Assembly: GCA_019456225.1 (NCBI GenBank)
Contig: VRUI01000018.1
Coordinates: 1-64,000, forward strand
Reading direction: 5' to 3'
DNA length: 64,000 nt
Source: Planctomycetota bacterium
Lineage (GTDB): Bacteria > Planctomycetota > Phycisphaerae > Sedimentisphaerales > Anaerohalosphaeraceae
This document shows positions 16,848 through 25,756 of this stretch, one piece after another (the stretch's first letter is position 1; every line of letters begins with the position of its first letter). Both the position numbers and the translations under genes were made by a program. The notes beneath the pieces were generated by a model. It did not search any database. It was given only the letters and a program-made list of their open reading frames with translations, and was not told where the DNA came from.

Positions 16848-18371
16848 ATGAACAGACATCTCAAAAAAACAGCCGTTTTAGCCTTAATTTTGCCGGCATT
16901 GCTGCTATCGACCCTCAATGCGGCCGAAATTTCCCCAAAAAACACCAAAAAACTCAATTTCGTCTTTGTCCTGATCGACGATTTCGGCTGGACGGACCTT
17001 GGATGCTTCGGCAGCACCTTTTACGAAACACCAAATATCGACCGCCTTTGCGCCGATGGCATGAAGTTCACCAATGCCTATGCGGCGTGTTCGGTATGTT
17101 CGCCAACCCGCGCTTCGATCTTGACAGGAAAATACCCGGCGAGGATCGACCTTACCAATTATATAGGCGGAGGAGCCAGGGGCAAACTGCTGCCTGCTGA
17201 GTATGTTCGCCATATGGCACCGGAAGAAGTAACCATGGCAGAAGCTTTCAAAGAGAATGGCTACACGACATTTTTTGCGGGCAAATGGCACCTTGGAAGA
17301 GAACCCGAACACTTGCCCGAAGCTCAGGGGTTCGACATCAACAAAGGCGGCTGGCGAGCCGGGGCGCCATCTTACAGTTACAAAAACAGAGAAGGCAAAA
17401 GGGTAGGAACAAATAGAACCTTCAGAGGCGGATTCTTTGTGCCTTACAATAACCCGAAACTGGAAGATGGTCCCGAGGGCGAATATCTTACAGACCGCCT
17501 GACAGATGAATCAGTAAAATTTCTTGAGCAACATAAAGACGAACCATTTTTGCTTTATCTTTCTCACTACGCGGTTCATAATCCCCAGCAAGCCAAAAAG
17601 GAGTATATCGAAAAATACGAAAAGAAGCTGGCCAGGATACAAAAACCTGCCGGCCCGGAGTTTGAACCTGAGCATAGAAATAGAAATCGATTGATACAAA
17701 ATCAGCCTATCTATGCGGCGATGATACAAAGCGTCGATGACAGTGTCGGGCGTGTAATGGAAAAACTCAAAGAACTTGAGCTGGAACAAAATACCGCAAT
17801 AATTTTCATGAGCGACAACGGCGGGCTTTCCACCTCCGAAGGAATGCCAACTTCCAACCTGCCGTTGCGAGCCGGTAAGGGATGGGCATACGAAGGCGGA
17901 ATTCGCGAACCGGTAATCGTCAAGTGGCCAGGCGTTGCCAAGCCCGGCAGCGTATGCGATTTCCCAATTATTAGTAACGATTTCTACCCGACAATGCTGG
18001 ACATGGCAAACCTGCCGCTAAAACCAAAACAGCATGTTGACGGAATAAGTTTTGCGAGCCTGCTTAAAGGCAAAAAGAAACTTAACCGCAAGGCGATCTA
18101 CTGGCACTACCCGCATTACAGCAACCAGGGAGATTCGCCGTCAGCAGCCGTTCGCGCCGGCGATTTTAAATACATCGAACACTTCGAAGAAGGCTCCATC
18201 GCCGAACTTTATAACCTCAAAGACGATCTCGGTGAACGCAATAACCTCGCAAAGAAAATGCCGTCCAAATTAAAAGAGCTAAAAACAATGCTTCATAAAT
18301 GGCTAATAAGCGTTGATGCAAAAATGCCAAAACCGAACCCAAACTATAAACCTCGAAAAAGAAGAAACTAA
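16848..18371 (+). CDS. Secreted Cys-type sulfatase (arylsulfatase A family), Sec signal
   Basis: The 507-residue protein has a Sec signal peptide (hydrophobic residues 9-23, cleavage after LNA region), then the sulfatase metal-site segment FVLIDDFGWTDLGCFG and the FGly motif CSPTRAS with Cys84 and Arg88. GKWHLG and IIFMSDNGG supply further active-site residues. Such enzymes remove sulfate esters from polysaccharides or glycosides outside the cytoplasm after Cys is converted to formylglycine. The C-terminus is Lys/Arg-rich. It is followed 11 bases later by a second sulfatase, so the two are an operon. No formylglycine-generating enzyme gene is in the window. The substrate is unknown. Confidence 0.9.
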   Translation: MNRHLKKTAVLALILPALLLSTLNAAEISPKNTKKLNFVFVLIDDFGWTDLGCFGSTFYETPNIDRLCADGMKFTNAYAACSVCSPTRASILTGKYPARIDLTNYIGGGARGKLLPAEYVRHMAPEEVTMAEAFKENGYTTFFAGKWHLGREPEHLPEAQGFDINKGGWRAGAPSYSYKNREGKRVGTNRTFRGGFFVPYNNPKLEDGPEGEYLTDRLTDESVKFLEQHKDEPFLLYLSHYAVHNPQQAKKEYIEKYEKKLARIQKPAGPEFEPEHRNRNRLIQNQPIYAAMIQSVDDSVGRVMEKLKELELEQNTAIIFMSDNGGLSTSEGMPTSNLPLRAGKGWAYEGGIREPVIVKWPGVAKPGSVCDFPIISNDFYPTMLDMANLPLKPKQHVDGISFASLLKGKKKLNRKAIYWHYPHYSNQGDSPSAAVRAGDFKYIEHFEEGSIAELYNLKDDLGERNNLAKKMPSKLKELKTMLHKWLISVDAKMPKPNPNYKPRKRRN

Positions 18372-18382
18372 AAGGTGAAATA

Positions 18383-19843
18383 ATGAAACGTCGTGACTTT
18401 TTAAAAAACCTGGCAATCACCGCTGCCTGCGCCACCGCAGCACCACAGGCACTGGCCTTAAAAATAGCTCCTAAAAAGCCAAACATCATATACATCATAG
18501 CTGACGATCTCGGTTACGCCGACATCGGCTGCTACGGCCAGAAGATCGTAAAGACTCCCAACCTTGACAAGATACGCGCAGAAGGCATCAAGTTCACACA
18601 GCACTATTCCGGCTCGACCGTCTGCGCACCGTCGCGATGCGTATTGATGACCGGCGTCCATACCGGCCACGCCAGCGTACGCGGAAATGGCAAATGGAAA
18701 CCCGAAGGCCAGGGCCCGATCGCAAAAAACGTACTAACTGTCACCGAATTGCTTAAAGATGCCGGTTACACCACAGGCGGATTCGGCAAGTGGGGAATGG
18801 GCGGCCCGGGCTCAGGAGCAGAACCAAACGACCGCGGTTTCGATTACTGGTACGGTTTTAACTGCCAGTCGCTGGCGCACAATTACTACCCGAATTACCT
18901 CTGGAAAAATTGCGAGAAGGTTATGCTCAACGGAAACAAAGGCGGCAAGTGCAACCAGTTCTCGCACTCTCTCATAGTCGAAGAAGCACTCGACTTCATC
19001 AAACGCAGCAAAGACAAACCCTTCTTCGCGTTCCTGCCGTTTACGATCCCGCACGCCGAGCTTGCCGCGCCAAAAGAAGCAATGGACGTCTACGAAGGCA
19101 AGATCGAGGAAACAAAAGCTTACCGCAATCCGTCGGCGCCTTACACACCAAACGGCGGCTACAATGCCCAGCAAAAACCGCATACCGCTTTTGCTGCAAT
19201 GGTGACGCTGATGGATAAAAACATAGGCAGGGTAATGGCACTGCTTAAAAAACTCGGCATTGACGACAACACCATCGTAATGTTTACAAGCGACAATGGC
19301 CCGCACGTCGAAGGCGGAGCGGACCCGAAATTCTTTGATAGCAATGGCCCGCTGAAAGGTTTTAAGCGCGACCTCTATGAAGGCGGCATACGCGTACCGA
19401 TGATCGCTCGCTGGCCGGGCAGGATCAAACCGAACACGCAAACGGATCACATCTCAGCATTCTGGGACGTACTGCCGACCATGTGCGAGATCGCAAATAT
19501 TAAGCCGTCAAAAAATATCGACGGAATTTCATTTCTGCCGGCAATGCTCGCCAAAAAACAAAAATCCCACGAATACCTCTACTGGGAATTCCACGAACGA
19601 GGCGGCAAGCAAGCCGTGCGAATGGGCAAATGGAAAGGCGTGCGGCTAAGAGTCTTTTCAAACCCCAACGCCCCGATAGAACTATACAACCTCGACAAAG
19701 ACATCGGCGAGGAAAACAACATCGCGAGCAAACACCCTGAAATAACCGCAAAGATAAAAAAGATAATGAAAGAGGCAAGAGTCCACAACAACGACTGGCC
19801 CTTCACCGCAAAACCAAAAAAGAAGAAGAAAAAGACCCAATAA
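18383..19843 (+). CDS. Cys-type sulfatase with Tat signal
   Basis: The 486-residue protein begins MKRRDFLKNLAIT, a twin-arginine signal, so it would be exported folded, unlike its Sec-type neighbour. The catalytic core includes IIYIIADDLGYADIGCYG, the FGly motif CAPSR (Cys81, Arg85), GGFGKWGMG and MFTSDNGPHVEGG. ELYNLDKDIGE near the C-terminus is typical of the arylsulfatase A group. The tail is a run of Lys residues. It follows the first sulfatase by 11 bases with AAAGGTGA upstream, so the pair is probably cotranscribed and may remove different sulfates from one polysaccharide. If export is by Tat, formylglycine would have to form before transport. Confidence 0.9.
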   Translation: MKRRDFLKNLAITAACATAAPQALALKIAPKKPNIIYIIADDLGYADIGCYGQKIVKTPNLDKIRAEGIKFTQHYSGSTVCAPSRCVLMTGVHTGHASVRGNGKWKPEGQGPIAKNVLTVTELLKDAGYTTGGFGKWGMGGPGSGAEPNDRGFDYWYGFNCQSLAHNYYPNYLWKNCEKVMLNGNKGGKCNQFSHSLIVEEALDFIKRSKDKPFFAFLPFTIPHAELAAPKEAMDVYEGKIEETKAYRNPSAPYTPNGGYNAQQKPHTAFAAMVTLMDKNIGRVMALLKKLGIDDNTIVMFTSDNGPHVEGGADPKFFDSNGPLKGFKRDLYEGGIRVPMIARWPGRIKPNTQTDHISAFWDVLPTMCEIANIKPSKNIDGISFLPAMLAKKQKSHEYLYWEFHERGGKQAVRMGKWKGVRLRVFSNPNAPIELYNLDKDIGEENNIASKHPEITAKIKKIMKEARVHNNDWPFTAKPKKKKKKTQ

Positions 19844-19916
19844 AAGCGCGCGAGCGCAAGCTCGCCGATATAACCGTACAATTTCAATTGTGCGTACTAT
19901 AGCTTGAAAGCCCAAA

Positions 19917-20591
19917 ATGGAAGTAAAAAAACTTCACAAATGGGACATAACATACGAAGAGGCCAGGAGCCTTCAGGAGCACCTGGCCTCAAAGCTTCGC
20001 TTTACACCTGTCAGAAAAACTCCAAAACTTATCGCAGGCATCGACTGCGCATTCAGCAAAGACGGCAAACGAATCGGTGCAGCCGTAATTGTAATGGACT
20101 TCCCTGAACTAAACGTAATAGAAACAAAAACCGCAACCGCCGAAGTAACATACCCATACATCCCGGGCCTGCTCTCATTTCGCGAAGCCCCCGTCTGCAT
20201 CAAAGCCGTCGAAAAACTCGAAAACACCCCCGACGTCTTCCTAGTCGACGGCCAGGGCATAGCCCACCAACGCAAGCTCGGCCTCGCCGCACACCTGGGA
20301 CTGTTTTTCGACAAACCGACAATCGGATGTGCAAAAAGCAGACTCGTAGGCGAGTACAAAGAACCCGAAAAAGAAAAAGGAAGCTACTCGCCGCTGACAT
20401 ACAAAGGCGAGCAAATCGGCGCAGTAGTAAGAACAAGAACAAATGTAAAACCCCTATTCATCTCCGTAGGAAACAAATGCGGCCTGGACTTCGCAATAAA
20501 AACGACACTGGCCTGCACAAAAAAATACCGTCTGCCCGAACCAACAAGATTGGCCCACCAAACGGTAACAAAACTGAAACCAGAGATATAG
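19917..20591 (+). CDS. nfi: Endonuclease V
   Basis: The 224-residue product carries the endonuclease V motifs: AGIDCAF with Asp43, YPYIPGLLSFREAP with Glu90, LVDGQGIAH with Asp111, and GCAKSRLVG. These place the metal-binding acidic residues as in the family. The enzyme cuts DNA one base 3' of inosine and similar deaminated bases. The usual AHPR is AHQR here, a mild change outside the metal site. The ATG at 19917 lacks a clear ribosome site. The gene lies 73 bases after the sulfatase operon and may be read through from it, but a GCGAG/CTCGC hairpin lies in the gap. Confidence 0.92.
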   Translation: MEVKKLHKWDITYEEARSLQEHLASKLRFTPVRKTPKLIAGIDCAFSKDGKRIGAAVIVMDFPELNVIETKTATAEVTYPYIPGLLSFREAPVCIKAVEKLENTPDVFLVDGQGIAHQRKLGLAAHLGLFFDKPTIGCAKSRLVGEYKEPEKEKGSYSPLTYKGEQIGAVVRTRTNVKPLFISVGNKCGLDFAIKTTLACTKKYRLPEPTRLAHQTVTKLKPEI

Positions 20592-20626
20592 CGATTAGCA
20601 ATTAGCAATAAGCTATTAGCTAAAAG
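20592..20626. repeat. Intergenic word repeat (ATTAGC type)
   Basis: Directly after the nfi stop, units of the form (G)ATTAGCA / ATTAGCTA recur imperfectly. The same type (GCTAATCGCTAATTGC and variants) occurs at 22670-22690, 57150-57178 and 59103-59118. Confidence 0.55.
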
Positions 20627-20633
20627 ATTTTTC

Positions 20634-21641
20634 TTAATCCCATGAATGCTCTTTGATTGCTTCGAGGATCATTGCTGCACACTCCAATGCTTGCAAACCT
20701 TCTTCGCCTGTTACTTCCGGTCGTGCGTCGTGTTTTCGAACTGCTTCGAGGAATGATTCCTGCTCGACCTTCAACGGTTCTCTGTCGTCGATGTCAAGCT
20801 GCTCTATATTCAAAAGATCCGGCCAGTTTACCGTGCTGAAATCAAAATCCTCCGCGTCCTGATGTTGCTTGACCCACTTAACGACGTCAACATTAGGAGC
20901 CGTCTTAATAACAATCCCTTCTTTCCTGAGATAGTCCAGGCTCAGATACGCCTGCTTGCTGAAAACACGAATCTTACGCTCGGTCTTCATGGCCAGCCTC
21001 GACGCGGTAATATTGGCAACACAACCATTCTCAAAAAACACGCGAGCATTGCAGATATCTTCGTGTTCGCCGATAACATTAACACCAACCGCATCGACCT
21101 TCTTGATCTTGCTGCCGGCGAGCGACAGAACAATATCGATATCGTGGATCATAACATCAAGCACCACGCCAATATCGGTCGACCTGAATGGATACGGGCT
21201 GATGCGGTTTGCCTCGATAAACTTCGCCTCGATATCAAGACGCTTCATCGCCTGCGACACAGGATTGCATCTCTCGGAATGACCGACGGCAACGACAACA
21301 TCATGCTTTTTCGCCAGGTCGACGATCTTCTGACCCTCTTCGACGCTGGCGGCAAGCGGCTTTTCGATCATCACGGCAATACCGTTTTCGATAAATTGTT
21401 TGGCAAGCTCATAATGATATATCGTAGGAGCCGAAATGGTAACGGCATCAACTTTGCCGATCATCTCATCGACACTGCCGAAAGCCTTACACCCGAAATC
21501 GCCGGCTATCTTTTCCGCCGATTCCGCCACGGTATCATAAACGCCGACAAACTCACAATTGTCCAGCTTGCTGTAAACCTTAGCATGGATCCCACCCATC
21601 TTACCTGCACCGACAACGGCAGTGCGAATCCTGTCTGACAT
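20634..21641 (-). CDS. Gfo/Idh/MocA-family NAD(P)-dependent oxidoreductase
   Basis: The start at 21641 has AGGGAG six bases upstream; an in-frame ATG 51 bases earlier lies in a repeat and lacks a site. The 335-residue protein has the Rossmann fingerprint AVVGAGKMGGIHAKVYSKL, then the conserved EKPLAASVEEG, with the catalytic Lys in EKP, and a C-terminal alpha/beta domain (VMIHDIDIVLSLAG). Family members oxidise or reduce sugars and nucleotide sugars. The gene is last in the lpx run, and in other bacteria similar dehydrogenases sit beside lpxA or lpxB. A role in making a modified lipid A precursor sugar is plausible but unproven. Confidence 0.82.
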   Translation of the reverse strand: MSDRIRTAVVGAGKMGGIHAKVYSKLDNCEFVGVYDTVAESAEKIAGDFGCKAFGSVDEMIGKVDAVTISAPTIYHYELAKQFIENGIAVMIEKPLAASVEEGQKIVDLAKKHDVVVAVGHSERCNPVSQAMKRLDIEAKFIEANRISPYPFRSTDIGVVLDVMIHDIDIVLSLAGSKIKKVDAVGVNVIGEHEDICNARVFFENGCVANITASRLAMKTERKIRVFSKQAYLSLDYLRKEGIVIKTAPNVDVVKWVKQHQDAEDFDFSTVNWPDLLNIEQLDIDDREPLKVEQESFLEAVRKHDARPEVTGEEGLQALECAAMILEAIKEHSWD

Positions 21642-21663
21642 TTTTTCTCCCTGTAAAATTAAA

Positions 21664-21750
21664 TTGCATCCGCCAAAGGCGGTTTCCATCATTATACATT
21701 AGACAATAGACATTATACATTCCAAACTGGCCGAAAGGTCAGTTTGCAGT
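21664..21750. repeat. Composite intergenic repeat between lpxA and the dehydrogenase gene
   Basis: Three pieces that recur elsewhere are joined here: a CCGCC-AAA-GGCGG palindrome (about 21670-21682; a variant lies at 43739-43751), ATTATACATTA/GACAATA words (21692-21720), and an imperfect palindrome AAACTGGCC-GAAA-GGTCAGTTT (21724-21746). The last piece resembles sequences at 30639-30661 and 60625-60640. Confidence 0.55.
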
Positions 21751-22562
21751 CAGTCTCTGAACAATTCCAGATGTCTGCCGAAACGATGCTCGTTACTTCG
21801 CTGAATCGATTCAACCATATAACGAACATTCTCATCGAGATCTTTTTCAGCGGCCAAAGCATTTACTCTATCAGAAAAGACACCTTCGTCGCTTTTGTAA
21901 ATTCTCTTGAAAGCTTTGAGAATATTCTTCTGCTGCTGAGCATCGTAACCCGCCCGGTCAAGGCCTCGCTTATTGATACTCCGAACTTCCGGAGGATAGT
22001 GCCCGCTGATCATAACAAACGGGGGGACGTCATGATTGATACCGGAAAGACCGGCAGCATAACTCCATTTGCCTATCGTTACAAACTGGTGAACAAGCAC
22101 AACCCCGGCAAACCAGACGCCCTCTTCGACTTTGCAATGACCGCTAAGCTGAGTATAGTTACTCATGACAATATTATTTTCGACAACACAGTCGTGCCCG
22201 ATATGCATACCGATCATAAGAAGATTGTCACTGCCAATAGAAGTAGTCTTGTCAGGATACATGCTCGGGTGAATGGTAACCATTTCACGGATAGTATTGT
22301 TGTCGCCGATAACCAGCGTACCGTATTCGCCATCAGGCTTTAGCCCCAACAGCTGCGGCGCACGACCGATTACGGAATTGGCGTAAAAACAGTTGCCCTT
22401 ACCGATCACAACATCTTTGCCAACGGTTACATTTGCGTCAAGGATGGTACCATCGCCAATGACGGTACCTTCGCCAACAACACAGTTTGGTCCGATCACG
22501 ACATCGACGCCTAATTCGGCCTTTGCGTCAATCACGGCACTAGGATGAATCTTACTGCTCAT
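21750..22562 (-). CDS. lpxA: UDP-N-acetylglucosamine O-acyltransferase
   Basis: The 270-residue protein is a left-handed beta-helix acyltransferase built of hexapeptide repeats (for example VVIGPNCVVGEGTVIGDG). The catalytic His123 lies in MHIGHDCVV, and GLSGINHD and VHQFVTIG match LpxA. A C-terminal helical part (residues about 195-270) is typical. LpxA moves an acyl chain from acyl-ACP to UDP-GlcNAc, the first step of lipid A synthesis, in the cytosol. It follows lpxC-fabZ by about 125 bases and precedes the dehydrogenase. Acyl-chain length choice cannot be read reliably. Start ATG at 22562. Confidence 0.96.
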   Translation of the reverse strand: MSSKIHPSAVIDAKAELGVDVVIGPNCVVGEGTVIGDGTILDANVTVGKDVVIGKGNCFYANSVIGRAPQLLGLKPDGEYGTLVIGDNNTIREMVTIHPSMYPDKTTSIGSDNLLMIGMHIGHDCVVENNIVMSNYTQLSGHCKVEEGVWFAGVVLVHQFVTIGKWSYAAGLSGINHDVPPFVMISGHYPPEVRSINKRGLDRAGYDAQQQKNILKAFKRIYKSDEGVFSDRVNALAAEKDLDENVRYMVESIQRSNEHRFGRHLELFRD

Positions 22563-22640
22563 AAAACTTCTAAGCCTCCAATCAAAATAATTGTTATAGC
22601 TCTAATTAATATTTATAATCTTACTTTTTATCAATCGCTG

Positions 22641-22690
22641 TTGAGCGAAGCGAAATCCGCAGAAGGCTGACTAATTGCTAATAGCTATTT
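22641..22690. repeat. Intergenic repeat between lpxC-fabZ and lpxA
   Basis: TTGAGCGAAGCGAAATCCGC (22641-22660) is identical to 48600-48619 and close to 766-785. It is followed by CTAATTGCTAATAGCTA words that run up to the stop codon of the lpxC-fabZ gene. Confidence 0.6.
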
Positions 22691-23999
22691 AAACAACCTC
22701 ATCGTCAACAAGCATAAACTTGAGAATCGCCTCTGCGGCAACTTCGTCACCGACCATCGCCTTGCATTTACACATTGCGCTTCTTCCGCGAATCTTTACC
22801 GCCTCGGCAAGCAGTATAAGCTGATCGCCGGGAACTACGGACCTGCGAATTTTAACCTTGTCCATCGTCAGCAAAACAGCAAGCTTACCGGTGTGTTCCA
22901 GCTTCTGAGCAAACAACAAACCCGAAACCTGGGCAAGCGCTTCGATGATCAACACGCCCGGCATTATCGGTGTACCGGGAAAATGACCCTGGAAAAACTG
23001 CTCGTTAAACGTTACGTTTTTAATTCCGCGAATATGCTTATCGCCAACAACCTCGATAACTTTATCAACCAGCAGGAAAGGATACCTGTGCGGCAAAATT
23101 CTCTGTATCTTACGAATATCAAGAAGTGCCTCGTTGCCAATCGCCTCATTATCGTCGGCTTTCTTAGCCATCTTGACAAGACGCCTTGCAAGTTTCTGAT
23201 TAAGAGAATGCCCGCTTTTATACGCGACGATCCTGCCGATAACCGGCCTGCCAACCAGCATAAGATCGCCAATAAGATCGACGACCTTGTGACGAACACA
23301 CTCGTCTGCAAACCGGAAACTGTTTTTGATCGGACCGTCGGAATTTATCACCAGGATTTCTTTGGGAGTAAGATGGGCACCTATACCCTGTGCCTGCATC
23401 TGACGAGCTTCGGCTTCCAGACAAAAGGTCCTCGCCGTCGAAAGTTCCCGACCAAAATACGCCGTCGAAAGTGAGCAGCTGAAAAGCTGCCTGCCTATTC
23501 CCGTGTGCTGCGTATAGTCAAGATCGTATGTAATATTCAAACTGTCGGATTCGTACGGCAACGCATAGATTGAACTGTCGCCTTCACTGATACTAACCGA
23601 TTCGGTTATGATCAATTCTTTTCTGTTGCCCTGCTGCTCGACAATACCCGCCTTGCTGAGTGCCTTGAAATATTCATCGCTGCTTCCTTCAAAACCCGGA
23701 AGTTCGCCGCCGTCTATTTCGATTTCAAGGTTGTCAATCTCCAATGCACTAATCGCCGCAAGACAATGTTCCGGCGTTTCAATACTTACAGAACCGCTCT
23801 TCAATGCACTCCGCCTGTCACGTTCGGCAATATTTTCGGCGAGCGCAGGTATTGTAACCGGTTCGGCAAGATCGGTGCGCACAAAAACAATACCGGTATC
23901 GACCTGGCCGCCGCGAAGGACAACCTTGACATCCTTACCGCTAAAGAGCCCTTTTCCGGCAATCTTTGCTTCGCTCTTAATTGTTTTTTGAAGCTTCAA
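22689..23999 (-). CDS. lpxC-fabZ: Fused LpxC deacetylase and FabZ dehydratase
   Basis: The roughly 436-residue protein joins two enzymes. Residues about 1-275 are LpxC, UDP-3-O-acyl-GlcNAc deacetylase: TIKSEAKIAGKGLFSG at the start, PEHCLAAI with a zinc-binding His, and CVRHKVVDLIGDLMLVG with the other His and Asp. The rest is FabZ, 3-hydroxyacyl-ACP dehydratase: LPHRYPFLLVDKV with catalytic His and GVLIIEALAQ with catalytic Glu. The same fusion is known from Bacteroidetes. I choose the TTG at 23999 because AAAAGGG lies about nine bases before it and the protein then starts at the family position. It overlaps the lpxD 3' end by 23 bases, so translation is probably coupled. Confidence 0.93.
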   Translation of the reverse strand: MKLQKTIKSEAKIAGKGLFSGKDVKVVLRGGQVDTGIVFVRTDLAEPVTIPALAENIAERDRRSALKSGSVSIETPEHCLAAISALEIDNLEIEIDGGELPGFEGSSDEYFKALSKAGIVEQQGNRKELIITESVSISEGDSSIYALPYESDSLNITYDLDYTQHTGIGRQLFSCSLSTAYFGRELSTARTFCLEAEARQMQAQGIGAHLTPKEILVINSDGPIKNSFRFADECVRHKVVDLIGDLMLVGRPVIGRIVAYKSGHSLNQKLARRLVKMAKKADDNEAIGNEALLDIRKIQRILPHRYPFLLVDKVIEVVGDKHIRGIKNVTFNEQFFQGHFPGTPIMPGVLIIEALAQVSGLLFAQKLEHTGKLAVLLTMDKVKIRRSVVPGDQLILLAEAVKIRGRSAMCKCKAMVGDEVAAEAILKFMLVDDEVV

Positions 24000-25023
24000 G
24001 ATCTTGCACCCTTTTAACAAGTTCTTTCATCTGTTTAGCCATCTTCGGCAAACGGTGGACATGAACCAACTGCCGCATATGATCTTTCATGTCCCGCCCG
24101 GGAGTACCCGAAACTGTCATACCCGCAGGTATATCATTCAATGCAGTCGCCCGCGTGGTAACTACAACACCGTCGCCAAGCGTACAGTTATCGCCAACCC
24201 CGCCATCGCCGGCCAAAACAACACCATCACCTAGAACACTGCTTCCGGCAATAGCCGACCTACCCGCGAGAAGACAGCACCTGCCGATAATTACATTGTG
24301 CGCAACCATCACAAAATTATCGATCTTCGTCCCGGCGCCAATTATTGTATTGCCAAACTTAGCCCGATCAACGGTGCTATTGGCTCCTATCTCAACACAA
24401 TCTTCAATAATAACTCCGCCGTTATGCGGAACAAGCTTATGCTGACCATCGATAAGCGAATAACCAAACCCGCACGCACCAATCGTCGTGTTTGCCTGGA
24501 TAACACAATTATTCCCTATAACACAATTGCGATAAATCACAACACTAGAATCGATCCGGCAATTTTTCCCGATCACCACGTTGTCACCAATACTGCACCC
24601 GGACGCGATCTCACTACCGTCACCGATCGACACATTACGACCGATGCACGCACAGGGCCCGATACTGACATTGTCGCCGATCTCAGCACTCGCATCGACA
24701 ACCGCTGACGGGTGAATTCCAGGTTCTGCTGCAACTTCCACAGCAAAAAGATTTAACACCGCAATCAATGCAGCATCAACATTTTCGACTATTAACTGAA
24801 AACCGTCAAACCCTTCGACTTTGCTTGCTGAAATCAACGCAGAAGCCTTAGACTCCAAAGCCTTCGATTTCATTTTTGCCTTTGATACAAATGAGATTTC
24901 ACCCTGACAGGCTTCGCCCAGAGAATTCACACCACAGACATCTAAACTACCGTCACCAATAACTTCGGCGCCGGCAACGCCGGCTATCTCACTTATCGGA
25001 AACGTTTTTTTGCCACTACACAT
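23977..25023 (-). CDS. lpxD: UDP-3-O-acylglucosamine N-acyltransferase
   Basis: The 348-residue protein has the LpxD plan: an N-terminal uridine-binding domain (about residues 1-105), a hexapeptide-repeat beta-helix (about 105-310) containing the catalytic His in FVMVAHNVIIG, and a C-terminal helix (LPKMAKQMKELVKRVQDLE). It adds the second acyl chain to the glucosamine in lipid A synthesis. ATANTTIG-like and GFGYSLIDG segments match the family. The gene lies 74 bases after skp and overlaps the start of lpxC-fabZ, in the common bamA-skp-lpxD-fabZ-lpxA order. Confidence 0.95.
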   Translation of the reverse strand: MCSGKKTFPISEIAGVAGAEVIGDGSLDVCGVNSLGEACQGEISFVSKAKMKSKALESKASALISASKVEGFDGFQLIVENVDAALIAVLNLFAVEVAAEPGIHPSAVVDASAEIGDNVSIGPCACIGRNVSIGDGSEIASGCSIGDNVVIGKNCRIDSSVVIYRNCVIGNNCVIQANTTIGACGFGYSLIDGQHKLVPHNGGVIIEDCVEIGANSTVDRAKFGNTIIGAGTKIDNFVMVAHNVIIGRCCLLAGRSAIAGSSVLGDGVVLAGDGGVGDNCTLGDGVVVTTRATALNDIPAGMTVSGTPGRDMKDHMRQLVHVHRLPKMAKQMKELVKRVQDLEASKNN

Positions 25024-25097
25024 AAAGTTAACTTTCGCGGTTTTATTCTACAAGTTTAAGCACACCCAGACTCTACAGAATCGAATGCATCGGATAT

Positions 25098-25700
25098 CTA
25101 GGGATTTACTTTCACTGCATTCCAGGCTTCAAGAACTTCATCTGTTATATCCAACTCCTCTGAATGATAGATCACCTTGGTGGTTTGGATAATCATCATT
25201 AACTCTTCATGGGATCTCGAAGGCCAACGCTGTGCTTGTTTGGAAAGTATAATATCGTAACCTTTGGCCTTTGCGATTTTCTCGGCTTCTCTCATTATCG
25301 ACCTGAACGAAAACTCACGCCATTTCAGAATCTGATGATCAAGATCCTGCTGTAAGAATTTTCCTCTTGCCTCATAAAGAAAGTCTTTTTCCCTCAACGC
25401 ACGCACGTACTTGTCATAATCTTTGCTAGTCGGCTTAAGTGTCGCTAGAGACTTATTAAGCGCCAGCATTTCTTTTCGAAGGTTTTCCAGTTCGGCAGTC
25501 GCCTTCTCCTTGCGCGAAATTTGACGACTCTCGAACTGTTCGTTGTTTTTACCTTCCAGGATAAGTTTCTCAATATCAATGACTGCGATCTTAGCCGGGA
25601 CAATTTTTTTGACGCTCTCGGCAATACCCTTCTCATGAAATACACAAACAGATACTAATAAACTCAGCAAAATTACAATAATAAGATTTTTAGACTTCAT
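25098..25700 (-). CDS. OmpH/Skp-family periplasmic chaperone
   Basis: The start is the ATG at 25700 with GGAG seven bases upstream; a TTG 12 bases earlier is less likely. The 200-residue protein has a signal peptide (hydrophobic residues 6-20), then the family's KIAVIDIEKLI strand and a long charged coiled coil (about residues 55-135) that forms the tentacles of the Skp trimer, and a short C-terminal AKAKGYDIILSK strand. Skp holds unfolded outer-membrane proteins in the periplasm and delivers them to BamA, whose gene lies directly upstream. The level of identity does not allow finer naming. Confidence 0.88.
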   Translation of the reverse strand: MKSKNLIIVILLSLLVSVCVFHEKGIAESVKKIVPAKIAVIDIEKLILEGKNNEQFESRQISRKEKATAELENLRKEMLALNKSLATLKPTSKDYDKYVRALREKDFLYEARGKFLQQDLDHQILKWREFSFRSIMREAEKIAKAKGYDIILSKQAQRWPSRSHEELMMIIQTTKVIYHSEELDITDEVLEAWNAVKVNP

Positions 25701-25756
25701 TGCTTTCTCCAATATTTAGTTCCAAATTCTGATTAATATATATTCTTAACTTTAGA

